NCBI RefSeq assembly: GCF_003086295.3
Contig: NC_092054.1
Location: 60,179,546-60,243,545 of the forward strand
Source: Arachis hypogaea
Taxonomy: Eukaryota > Streptophyta > Magnoliopsida > Fabales > Fabaceae
Direction: 5' to 3'
Length of the DNA: 64,000 nt
The position numbers and the translations under genes were made by a program. The notes under the pieces were generated by a model. That model saw nothing but the letters and a program-made list of their open reading frames with translations, did no database searches and was not told the DNA's origin. Position 1 is the first letter of the stretch. Each line of letters opens with the position of its first letter. Of the stretch, positions 1 to 9,236 are shown in pieces.

Positions 1-410
1 TGTGGACCCCACAAGATCCCCACCTACCCCACCCTCTTCTCCATACTCTCTTCACCACTTACATCCATCCATCATAAACCCCTCATACAGACTATCACCC
101 TCCTTTGGCCGAACCTACCACACATCTCCATCTCCTCCTTTCTTTCTTCTTTTGCTCGAGGACGAGCAAACATTTTAAGTTTGGTGTGGAAAAAGTCCCA
201 CTTTTTAATTTTCCATAACCATATGGCACCTTCCATGAGATTAGAGAAGATCAAATTGCTATGAGGAAGGAGCAACAAAGGCAAGGAAGAGACATATAGG
301 AGCTCAAGAGCACCATTGGTTCTTCAAGAGGAAGAAGACGCCACCCTTACTAAGGTGGACCCGTTCCTTAATCTCCTTGTCTATTTTTTTTTCTATTTTT
401 GCTCTATGTT
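1..410 (+). mobile_element. Element A, left part: LTR retrotransposon of the F family, split by E1
   Basis: This stretch matches, in reverse complement, the ORF2 leader and ORF2 end of element F (about 60480-61990). It resumes after E1: the sequence from 11536 continues exactly where the F counterpart continues beyond ORF2 (about 60440 downwards). A is therefore one older element on the + strand interrupted by E1. Its 5' LTR and gag lie left of the window. The leader keeps the stem-loop TTTGCTCG-AGGA-CGAGCAAA (151-170) and the following AAGTTTGGTGT. F's TATA box has no clear equivalent here. Confidence 0.8.
223..353 (+). pseudogene. ORF2 remnant of element A, internally deleted
   Basis: An ATG at 223 sits where the F copy of ORF2 begins. 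After a few codons the sequence jumps to the last ~40 codons of the F gene: the end corresponding to 'GRDIEELK' and the Arg/Ser-rich tail is recognisable, and the stop at 351-353 is shared. About 1 kb of coding sequence is missing, with the junction near 228-230. The joined frame is shifted and hits a stop within about 14 codons, so no protein is expected. Confidence 0.7.
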
Positions 411-741
411 TGATGCCAGGGCATCTTGGCCAGTTTCACTGACCTTTTCTTTACTGTTTTTAGGTTAGTTCCATGCATTCTCTTAGGAAATAAGCTAGTT
501 TTGGGTAGATATTCACTTACACCTAGATTCAAGCATACATTGTGCATTTTACATTATTTCATGAGGATTTTGCATGAGTTTAGTGACAAATTGTATGTTG
601 CATTGCCCATGACATGGACTAGAACTTTGATGCGCTCTATTGCTTGATATCAGGACCAAAGGAAGCAAGGAATGGGAGGTAACTTGCAAAGTTAATGAGA
701 AAAGTGATTGCCAATAACGCTCTCGAAGCCATCATTAACCA

Positions 742-1555
742 CGTTAAGATTCACGTTAACTAAGTTAACGTGAACTCTAACATGGAGAGGGGAAGTTGAG
801 CCAACATTAGTGACACTTAACATTGTCACTAACGTTGGCAAATGCTCATAAGTGTCCACGTTAGAGTCCACGTTAAGTTAGTTAACGTGGCCTCTAACGT
901 TAAAAGGGGGAAGAAATGCCAACGTTAGTAATCTTCAACATTGTCACTAACGTTGGCCTAAGGAGAAACATACCACGTTAACTTGGTTAACGTGGGAGCT
1001 AACGTAAGAAGCAAGAGTGGTCGACAACGTTAGTGACACCCAACATTGTCACTAACGTTGGAAGCAACCACACAAACCCCCAAGGAGCCACGTTAACTCC
1101 CACGTTAACTTAGTTAACGTGGAAGCTAACGTTGATGAGTGAAAGAATGGCCAACGTTAGTGACACTCAACATTGTCACTAACGTTGGGGATGGCTAAGC
1201 ATGGCCACGTTAGAAGCCACGTTAACCTAGTTAATGTGGACTCTAACGTGAGGCATAGGGGCACCTTGGAACGTTAGTGACAATGTTAAGTGTCACTAAC
1301 GTTCTCGAAGGATGGCAAGCCCATGTTAAAGAGACACGTTAACTAAGTTAACGTGGGAACAAAGGGGGTTTTTCAAAGTTATTGGGAATGTTAAGTCTCA
1401 ATAACGTGTGCGAAGGACTTAGAGGCAACGTTAGTGGCAACATTTGTGCCACTAACGTTGAAGTTAACATGGCTTTTACTTAGGAACGTTAGTGAGAAAG
1501 TTGATTGTCACTAACGTTCTCGAACTCATATTTTCACTAAACGTTCACACCCCTA
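742..1555 (+). repeat. Alternating hairpin array in E1 5' LTR
   Basis: Two classes of inverted repeat alternate. Class 1 is CCAACGTTAGTGACA, a 6-8 base spacer, then its complement (about seven copies). Class 2 is CCACGTTAAC, 2-3 bases, GTTAACGTGG (about six copies), often enclosed by an outer pair ACGTTAGAG / CTCTAACGT. Units are 22-40 bases, separated by unrelated 10-30 base spacers. Corresponding arrays lie at 9565-10412, 19771-20615, 26780-27620, 36436-37165 and 45890-46735. Confidence 0.9.
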
Positions 1556-1694
1556 ACGTCCTGAGCTAAAGTCTCTGCCCACTTCACACTTTCTCTCTGC
1601 AAGTAAAGCCAAGCCCAAATGAAGAAGAGAACTGCTTCAAACTCAAGATCCAAAGGCCCAAGACTTGAAGAGCCAACTAGAAGCTGAGAGAAGT

Positions 1695-1704
1695 AGTATA
1701 TATA
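1695..1704 (+). promoter_or_regulatory. Putative LTR TATA box of E1
   Basis: GTATATATAGG lies just after the hairpin array and before the presumed R/U5 region, the usual place for the Pol II start of an LTR element. The same box is conserved in the E1 3' LTR (about 10545-10555), in E2 (about 20758 and 27756) and, on the minus strand, in E3 (about 36295 and 45762). Confidence 0.6.
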
Positions 1705-2686
1705 GGAGTAGCTTTGAATTGTTAAAGGGGGTTCTGGAAGTTGGAAAAGAGAACTACTCTCTGTATTTTACCTTCTCTGCATTTTTCTAGTTTTATTATA
1801 TATTCTCCATCTTTGTTTTCACTTTCGAGAGCTATGAACAACTAAACCCCTTTCATTGGGTTAGGGAGCTCTGTTGTAATTTGATGGATCAATACTAATT
1901 TTCATTATTCTTCTTCTATCTTTTCTCTTGATTTTACTTGAAAGCTTTCGATCTTCATCCAATTGGGTAGTTATCTTGGAAAAGAAGCTATTCAAACTTG
2001 GATCTCTTCTGAACCTTGAAAGAGGAATGAAGAGATCAAGCTAGAAATGCTTTCTCATGCTGGACCAAATTGGGTTTGGATGGGTATATGACTATAACCC
2101 TCTCAATACTTGATTTGGGAAATGCATGTGGTATAATCAGTGACCATACTTCATCTCTTCTCATGAGAAATTGACCAAGGAATTGGCTGTTGATCAAGAT
2201 TTGAGAGATTGAATTGCAAGAAATTGTAATTCAATCAATTAAGATTGCCAAGGAGATCAATGAGTGCATTGATTGAGGAAGAGATGAAAATGAACTTGAT
2301 CCGGAGAATTGCAACATCTCTTGAGCCTAATGAACTCCCCATCTCTGATCTTACCCATTCTCTTTAATTTCTGCCATTTACTTTTATGAGCAAATCCCCC
2401 ATTCCCATCTACAATTCTTCAATTTACTTTCAGCCATTTACTTCCAGTTCTTTAATTCTAGCATTTACTTTTCTGTTATTTACATTCCCGCCATTTTATT
2501 TTCTGCAACTCTCAACCCAAATTCTGGATTCGCTCAACTAGAACATTCTTCTAATTAAAGTTGCTTGATCAATCAATCCCTGTAGGATTTGACCTCACTC
2601 TATTGTGGGTTTTTACTTGATGACAAATTCGGTACACTTGCCGAAGGAAATTTGTTGAGAGACAGTTTCCACCCGCATCAAGTTTA

Positions 2687-2704
2687 TGGCGCCATTGCCG
2701 GGGA
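2687..2704 (+). other. Primer-binding site of E1
   Basis: TGGCGCCATTGCCGGGGA starts six bases after the 5' LTR. It differs by one base (A for G at position 8) from the E2 and E4 sites. This sequence type is usual for Athila-like elements and is generally ascribed to the 3' end of tRNA-Asp; the tRNA assignment is from memory. Confidence 0.85.
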
Positions 2705-2972
2705 TTGATTGTGCATCAACAATGATTAAATTGGAAGATCACTAGATTGAGCATTTTTCTTTTGTGAATTTCATTTTCTGTTTGAGTGATTTACTTTCTA
2801 TTTTAGTTAAACTTCTTCCCTTCCCCCTCTACTCTTTTGTTTTTCTTTGTTATTTTCAATTCTGTTTGCTAACCCACTAACTGTTTGATATATTGCATCA
2901 CCCACAACTAACAGTAATTCTGACAAAAATACTTTCTGCACCTATCTTTTCTTGCTTGCACTTGATGGTTGT
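2705..2972 (+). other. E1 leader between primer-binding site and gag
   Basis: About 270 bases of T-rich, non-coding leader; the counterpart in E2 (21770-22038) is nearly identical. I see no structure beyond simple T-rich runs. Confidence 0.6.
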
Positions 2973-5777
2973 ATGACAGGGAGAAGAAGCGGGGCTTCAA
3001 CTTCCTTCGATTCTGAACCTGAGAGGACCTTCCTTAGATTAAGGAGGGAGGCAAGAGGAAAGAAAGTGGTTGGTACTGAGGAAGAAGAGGAATTCTTTGA
3101 ACCAAACATGGAAGACAACATGGAAAACCATCATGAAGAAGAAGATCACAACCATGGGGGAGGAGGTAGAGTAAATCATGCTGGGGAGGATAGAAGAGTT
3201 TTGGGCTCTTACATCAATCCAAACCCAGGCAATTGTGGAAGTAGCATCCAAAAGCCAACAATCCATGCCAACAACTTTGAACTTAAACCACAGCTCATCA
3301 CCCTTGTTCAGAACAACTATTCATTTAGAGGAGGTGTCCAAGAAGACCCCAATCAACATCTAACCACCTTCCTGAGGATATGTGACACAGTGAAGTCTAA
3401 TGTTGTTCATCCTGACACCTATAGACTGCTCTTGTTTCCATTCTCACTTAAGGATAAAGCAGCCAAATGGCTGGAATCTTTTCCAAGGGAAAGCTTGACA
3501 ACTTGGGAAGACGTGGTGAACAAATTCTTAGCAAGATTTTACCCTCCTCAACGAATCAATAGGTTGAGAGCTGAGGTCCAAACTTTCAGGCAACAAGATG
3601 ATGAGACTCTATATGAAGCATGGGAGAGGTTTAAAGACCTAACAAGGAGGTGCCCACCAGATATGTTCAACGAATGGGTGCAGCTGCACATTTTCTATGA
3701 AGGGCTCTTTTATGAGTCAAAGAAGGCCGTAGACCATTCATCCGGAGGATCTTTGAACAAGAAGAAGACTATTGAGGAAGCCATAGATGTTATTGAAACA
3801 GTAGCAGAGAACGACTACTTCTATGCTTCCGAAAGAGGGAACACAAGAGGAGTAATGGAGCTAAACAATGTAGATGCTCTGTTGGCCCAAAACAAGCTCA
3901 TTACCCAGCAGCTAGCTGACCTCACCAAGAAGATGGAGAAGAACTAAGTAGCAGCAATCTCCACTTCATCAACAACCCAAGAAGGAGTGAATGAAGAAGC
4001 AGAGGGTAGTCAGGAGCAAGCCAACTACATTGGGAATTCACCAAGGCAAAACTATGATCCATACTCCAAGACCTACAACCCTGGATGGAGAAACCACCCA
4101 AACTTTGGGTGGGGAAGTCAGCAAGATCAAAACCAAGACCAGAGACGTTACAACTCCAACAACAATGCAGCTCACCAACAATTCACACAGAGGAAATCTC
4201 AACACCCCCACAACAACACTTCTCCACACGCCTATCAAAACCAAAACAGCACATCTGCTCCGAATGATGACAAGCTCTCTAAGATTGAAACCTTACTTGA
4301 AGGAATATGCCAAGAGATTCAAGAAAATAAGGTTTACAAAGAGGAGGTGCGAGCCAATATTAAGAATCAGGGAGAGACCATTAGGAAGCTGGAATTCCAA
4401 GTGAGATGTTTAGCTGAGAAGATTCCCAAACCTAATGATGGCTTCCCAAGTGACACGGAGAAAAACCCCAAAGGAGAAGCAAAGAAAGTAAGATGGGAAG
4501 ATTGCAAAATGGTCACTACAAGTGATCAAGAGACTGAAGACAAGCAAGGCAAACTTTTCGAACAACCTGAAGACAACTCAACAAAGGAGGAGGATAGAGA
4601 TCACCAAGAACCAGAAATCTCACAACAAGAGCTGCTGAAGCTCTATGCACCCTTCCCTCAACTGCTCAATGGTGCTGTGGGAAAGAGAATATACTCAAGG
4701 TTCCTAGACTTGTTTGCATCTCTGCATGTAAACATACCATTCATCAAGGCAATTCAACAAATTCCTGCATTCATCAAGTATAAGAAGGAACTTCTTCCCA
4801 GGAAAAGCTCACTCAAAGGAGGCCAGACTATAGTGATGAACAAGGAATGTAGTGCCCTTATTCAACCTGAGTTGCCTACAAAAAGAAGAGACCCAGGAAG
4901 TTTTCACATCCCTTGTGCCATAGGTGAAACTATGTTCGATAGAGCACTATGTGATTTGGGGGCCAGCATCAACTTACTGCCCTTATCCCTGGTGAAGAGG
5001 CTGCATATCAATGAGATAATGCCCACAGATGTAATCATCCGACTGGCCGACAAAACTCAAAAGCAGGCAATAGGAGTGGTGGAAAATGTGTTGCTAAAGG
5101 TTGGAAAATACTTTCTCCCAATAGACTTTGTCATCCTGGACATGGAAGAGAGTCACACTCACCCAATCATATTGGGAAGACCATTCCTAGCTACGGCCAG
5201 AGCACTTATCGATGTAGAGAAAGGGGAGCTAATATTGAGAATCCATGATGAACGACTCAGCTTCAATGTTTTCAAACTCTCACAAGAAATAGATCAAGAG
5301 GACAAGGAACTAAGCACAAAAGATAATGAGATACTGAAAGAGGAGACAAGCACTGAAGCACAGCCAGTTCATTCTGAGATCCCCTTAATTGATAAACAAG
5401 GAAAACAGCAATTGCCACAACTCAAGGAAAAATTGGAGGAACCTAAACCTCTAGAGGCAGGAAAAGATAACATCACAACTCCTTTAGAAAAAGAGGTCAC
5501 TGAGGGCAAGGCAACCTCAAAAGAAACAAAGAAGAAGGTACCAAAGAAGTAGAGGAACAAGAAGATCCCTACGGAAGACTTCTCTCCAGGGGATAGAGTT
5601 GTTTCAGCTTACTTCCCAGATATTTCCCCTAATCTCCCCACTGTACCATCTCAGTTACCTAAGGTCTTCACTATCAACAGAGTTCTTTCCCTGGAACATG
5701 TAGAAATCATTGATCCAACCAATGGATATAAGTCCACAGCAAGAGGGGAGGACTTTAAGCACTACCAACCACCCTGA
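2973..5777 (+). pseudogene. gag-pro: E1 gag-protease polyprotein with integrase-like tail (two in-frame stops)
   Basis: One continuous frame of about 935 codons broken by stops at 3945-3947 (TAA where E2 has CAA) and 5550-5552 (TAG where E2 has TGG). I start at the ATG giving 'MTGRRSGAS', shared with E3; an ATG 21 bases upstream is also in frame. Order: N-terminal acidic/His region; capsid-like gag domain around 'AAKWLESFPRESLTTWEDV'; Asn/Gln-rich segment with 'WRNHPNFGW' but no CCHC zinc knuckle; aspartic protease with 'CDLGASINLLP' and 'IILGRPFLATARALIDV'; Lys/Glu-rich linker; a final ~70 residues ending 'GEDFKHYQPP'. That tail resembles the last part of the E3 integrase ('HIEIMEESS...RLKHYMG'), as if RT to integrase core had been cut out. 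Capsid and protease roles are known for the families; this copy is probably inactive unless read through. Confidence 0.88.
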
Positions 5778-5789
5778 TGAAGGGAAAAA

Positions 5790-5837
5790 CGTCAAGCTAG
5801 TGACGCTAAAGAAGCGCTTCATGGGAGGCAACCCATG
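5790..5837 (+). other. Three-part palindrome cassette after the E1 gag-protease stop
   Basis: Starting 12 bases after the stop: CGTCA-agctag-TGACG (5790-5805), the perfect palindrome GAAGCGCTTC (5811-5820), and CATGGG-aggcaa-CCCATG (5820-5837). The same order occurs after the gag/pol stop of E2, E3 and F, and in E5. Conservation of pairing with changed bases (TTGGG/CCCAA in F, GTGGG/CCCAC in E5) suggests an RNA structure. Function unknown. Confidence 0.75.
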
Positions 5838-6442
5838 TTTTATATATTTTTAGAAAATAGTGAATAAATCAATGTTTATGAATTTCAACTCAAACTTGAC
5901 AAACACTTGGTGAAATCTTTATCATGCAGTATATAGTGAAGAACAAGTTTGGTGTTCAAAGCAGAACTCTTGGAGCTTTGAACAAAACTTTTCATCACAG
6001 TGCTCCAAACTAAGTTTGGTGTCACCCCATGGTGCCATCAATCTGCCTATAAGGATACACAAGTAGTTAGTTAGTTGAAGTTCATAAATAAACAAACTCT
6101 TTTTCTTCTCATTATTATTCTAGCCGTAGAATTTGATTTTTATGATATTAATTTCCTTATTTTAAATCTTTATAGAAAAAAGGAAAAGAATATTGAAGGG
6201 GATTGATTGGACAATTAAATAGGGGGAGATTCCGCCACTTAATGAAGAACACTACACACATGTCTCAAGAGGGAACGCATGGGGAAACGTTGCCATGCAA
6301 CATTGGAGAAGGAAGACCCTTGAAGACCGAACCAATCACTCTCATTAAGTGATGATCCTTGTCCTTCCTTCATACACAACCCCGACCGTCCATCAAGCAA
6401 CAATCCTTGCAATCCACACCTTCCATCCACTCATGATCTCCC
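5838..6442 (+). other. E1 spacer between palindrome cassette and ORF2 promoter region
   Basis: No gene seen. It holds two copies of the AAGTTTGGTGT motif (about 5950 and 6012), an A/T-rich stretch near 6090-6220, and, from about 6220, sequence absent from E2. That point is the left end of the segment that E2 has lost. Confidence 0.6.
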
Positions 6443-6450
6443 TATATAAG
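6443..6450 (+). promoter_or_regulatory. Putative internal TATA box for E1 ORF2
   Basis: TATATAAG lies 159 bases before the ORF2 start and is followed by a C/T/A-rich leader without an intervening ORF of note. The F family has TATATAAA in the same relation to its ORF2 (minus strand, 61817-61824). This suggests ORF2 has its own transcript. No other promoter motif was identified. Confidence 0.5.
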
Positions 6451-6608
6451 TGAACCTTAGTGCATGATCATTCCTCACACTCAAATTCCCACTCTCCACA
6501 CTTCATACTTTCGGCTTGCTCAACCTCCTTCATCACACTCTGTCCTAGCTAACCTATTCCTCATCTATCCGTATCCTCCAACCCCCCCTCAAAACAGCAA
6601 CTCAATTC

Positions 6609-8140
6609 ATGGCATCATCAAGCTCAAAGAGGAAAAAGAGGAAGGAACCCATGGAGAGTGTTCCTTTCGATGAGAAGAAATTCAAAACTGCCTTTCATGA
6701 ACGTGAATTCGAACGGATAAGGGCCAGAAAGATATTGCCAGAGTTAATCTTCCAAATCAATGCAAATGAGTCACCACAAATTCTGGAGAAAATCGAACAG
6801 AGGGGGTGGCAATTGCTCACAAGTCCAGAGGGGAAGATCAATGGAAGCCTCATCAAAGAATTTTATGCAAATGTAGTAAGAGAAGATAAAACCAAGGCAC
6901 CAACCTTCAAAAGTTACGTGAGAGGAAAGGAGGTGGACTTCAGCCCAAATGCCATAACAAGAGTTCTTCACCTGAAATCACCTCATTTTGATGAGGACAG
7001 TTATCAGGCAAGGATAAGTAGAAGCCCTGATAATGATGAGCTCTCAGAGATAGTGTCAAACATCTGTGTTATAGCAGCTGACTGGGAGAGGTACGTAGAT
7101 GGGAGACCCAAGTTCATCAAGAGGGGAGACCTGAGCCCTGAAGCCAAGGGGTGGTTTGAACTCGTAAGGAGGTCCATTCTACCAGCTGTAAATAATTCAG
7201 AGGTAAACATCAATCGAGCTACTATGGTGCATTGCTTAATACAGGGTGGGGAAATCAATGTGAATGAGCTCATCGCCGAGGAGATTCAAGATTCGGCTGA
7301 GAAGATTGATTCAGGTGCCAGGCTTTGGTACCCAGCACCATTCTCCGCTTATGCAACAAGGCCAAGGTAGTATTTGAGGACAGCAACCCAGACTGGGTGA
7401 ACCCAGGGAGGCCAGTTACACTCAAGCGATTGGTTTATACTACACCTGCTCAGCAACAAAGAAGGCCACAAATAGGGAAACTAAAAGCAAAAGAAAGAGT
7501 TCACCAAGAGGAACCTCATCAGGAAGAATATCAACAAGGAGAGTATTATGATCCAGCTAACTTGAACATGAGTCACCTTCTAAGAGCCATTGAGGATCTG
7601 GGGATGAGACATATGAAAGGACAAGAGCAAATACTGAACCTTCAAACCAACTGGTTGAGCCAACAGGAAGCATGGCAAAAACAACAAATGGAGCAGCAGC
7701 AGGAACATTACTCCCAGCTCACTCAAGCCATCAACCAAGTGAATGAGAGGCAAGAGCTTCAAGAGAAGCACTTGCAAGAACTCAACCAGCGGCAAATAGC
7801 CCAAATGAAAACTTTCAATGAGTTCAGTGTACTCAATGAAGGAAGGCAACTACATAGGGAGGAGTTCTATATAAATACTCAAGCCAAGTTGAATTACCTG
7901 TCTAATCATATGCATCATCTCTACTATGCCATTCCCACATATGATGAGGTCCAAAAAGAATTGGTAGAGCAAGAAGAAGGGAAGGTGAAACAGCAGAAAG
8001 AAGCACTAAAGAAGAAGATGGAAGATACTGGCTTCTGGAAGAAACTGCTTGGAAAAGGCAAGGGAAGTGGAAGTACAAGCACTCAAGAGAGACACAATGA
8101 GGACAAGCAAGGATGGGAGCATGGGCATCCACATGAATGA
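6609..8140 (+). pseudogene. E1 ORF2: putative plant transposon protein family, one frameshift
   Basis: About 510 codons in two overlapping frames (6609-7370 and 7325-8140) joined by an apparent 1-base loss near 7330. The N-terminus is basic (Lys/Arg-rich, possible nuclear signal). Then comes a domain with 'RGWQLLTSP', 'IKEFYANVV', 'VRGKEVDFSPNAI' and 'PEAKGWFELVRRSI', matched by F ('VQEFYANAW', 'VRGKYLDFSPENV', 'ARGWLEFIQHSI') and E5 ('VREFYANY'). The C-terminal half is Gln/Glu-rich and likely coiled coil. I recognise the domain as the one labelled putative plant transposon protein or Transposase_32; I see no catalytic motif, and the label is no evidence of transposase activity. It lies where Athila elements can carry an env-like gene. 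Function unknown. Confidence 0.8.
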
Positions 8141-9199
8141 CAGGTGGTGGAGTTCTTTTTAGTCCATCGTTTTCTATGCTTTAAATAAGGAAGATCTTGT
8201 ATGAAATAGAACTTGCTTCCATGTTATGTTTAAATCTTTTTAAATTCTGTCTTTTAAGTTTTCTTTCTGAATAGGTGTATGTGTGCTAGTCTTTATGTTA
8301 CTGCATCCTCCTTAACTTACTTGTATGCTTGTCCCTTTAAATCAAATGAAGAGAGAATGTTTATGTTTCAAAAGACCAGAGTGGAATTCATACTATGGAG
8401 TACATTCATGAGTTTGTGGTATGATCATAAGTTAGCTAAGTTGGTTCAACCATAAGGTGGGATGACAGCTATCTGGCCTAAATACTTTGCTTTGAATATA
8501 CTCATGAGACTAAGTATATGACAAGATCCTAATAAGAGAAAGAGAAAAGAATAATGAAAGTGGAAAAACAAAAGAAAAAAGAGTAAGCAATAAGGATAGG
8601 CACCAATGGTTTTGATCTTAAAATATGTGTCTGTGGTGTTCCTATGTGAGGGATCTACTTGGATGAATAAGCTCTTAGGGGTGCTTTATCACTTGGTAAC
8701 TTGGGTTAACTAACCCGAGATTATCAGCTGAAAGTCCATTATCAAGAGTAACCCTCACTACAGAGCACTTAGTAACCCAAAGAGGTGCTGGACACCAAGG
8801 TCTCAAGAAGGAAAATAAATGAACTATATGCCTGTGGTGTGTATGTATGGGGGAGAGACTTGAGGGAGTAAGTCCTTAGGGGTGCTTCAACACCTAGCAC
8901 CTTGAACCAACTGGTTCGGGAGTGTTGGCTGAAAGCTTATCTTAAAAAGTTGCCCCCTTATAGAGCACTTAGCCTAGGAACACCAATAAGCTCTGAAATG
9001 ACAATAAAGGGATCAATGAATAAAAGTCTCATGGGATGTAAGCAAAGTGAGTGTTGTGGGACATGATAAAGGTCTGAAAGCCAGTAAAGGAATGAACCTA
9101 AGTTGCTATGCATGAAACCACCATAAAATCAGTGATATGACTTCCACAAGAATGACTCATTGCTCTTGGCATTCCATTCATCATTCTCTTGTTCCAGTA
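8141..9199 (+). other. E1 3' untranslated region
   Basis: About 1 kb with no gene. It contains two related ~190-base blocks (about 8630-8790 and 8825-8985), each with TGTGGTGT, a 'cttaggggtgct' segment and GAGCACTTAG. The same pair appears in E2 (25850-26190) and on the minus strand in E3 (37660-38060), so the region is conserved in elements with and without ORF2. Confidence 0.65.
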
Positions 9200-9236
9200 C
9201 TTGCTTAGGGACAAGCAAGCTTTAAGTTTGGTGTTG
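9200..9236 (+). promoter_or_regulatory. Stem-loop plus TAAGTTTGGTGT motif abutting the E1 3' LTR
   Basis: Perfect 7-base stem CTTGCTT-agggac-AAGCAAG (9200-9219), then TTTAAGTTTGGTGTTG to the last base before the LTR. It takes the position of the polypurine tract but is not a plain purine run. Related arrangements precede the 3' LTR of E2, E3, A, F, E5 and T. Confidence 0.7.

Larger units (their letters stand above)
411..2680 (+). repeat. E1 5' LTR
   Basis: 2270 bases, TG...CA ends. The 5' portion shows no coding, the middle is a hairpin array (742-1555), then a TATA box near 1696, then a C/T-rich stretch and a U5 block (2570-2665) containing GACCTCACTC and GGTACACTTGCCG. It ends directly before the primer-binding site. 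The 3' copy is 24 bases longer because of short indels in the hairpin array. Confidence 0.92.

Noticed and set aside
426..647. Recurring ~70-90 codon ORFs at LTR starts (also at 9098-9473 and 26315-26590)
   Set aside because: They lie in the LTR start region, have no domain, and recur only because the LTRs recur.
742..1555. CRISPR-like alternation of repeats and spacers
   Set aside because: Units are two alternating imperfect palindromes within an LTR of a plant retrotransposon; repeats vary, spacers are short and uneven, and there are no cas genes.
2973..5777. Intact gag-protease with programmed stop readthrough in E1
   Set aside because: E2 has sense codons (CAA, TGG) at both positions, so simple nonsense mutation is more likely.
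6609..8140. DNA transposon transposase
   Set aside because: The family label contains 'transposon', but there is no DDE/DDD motif and no terminal inverted repeats; the gene lies inside LTR elements.
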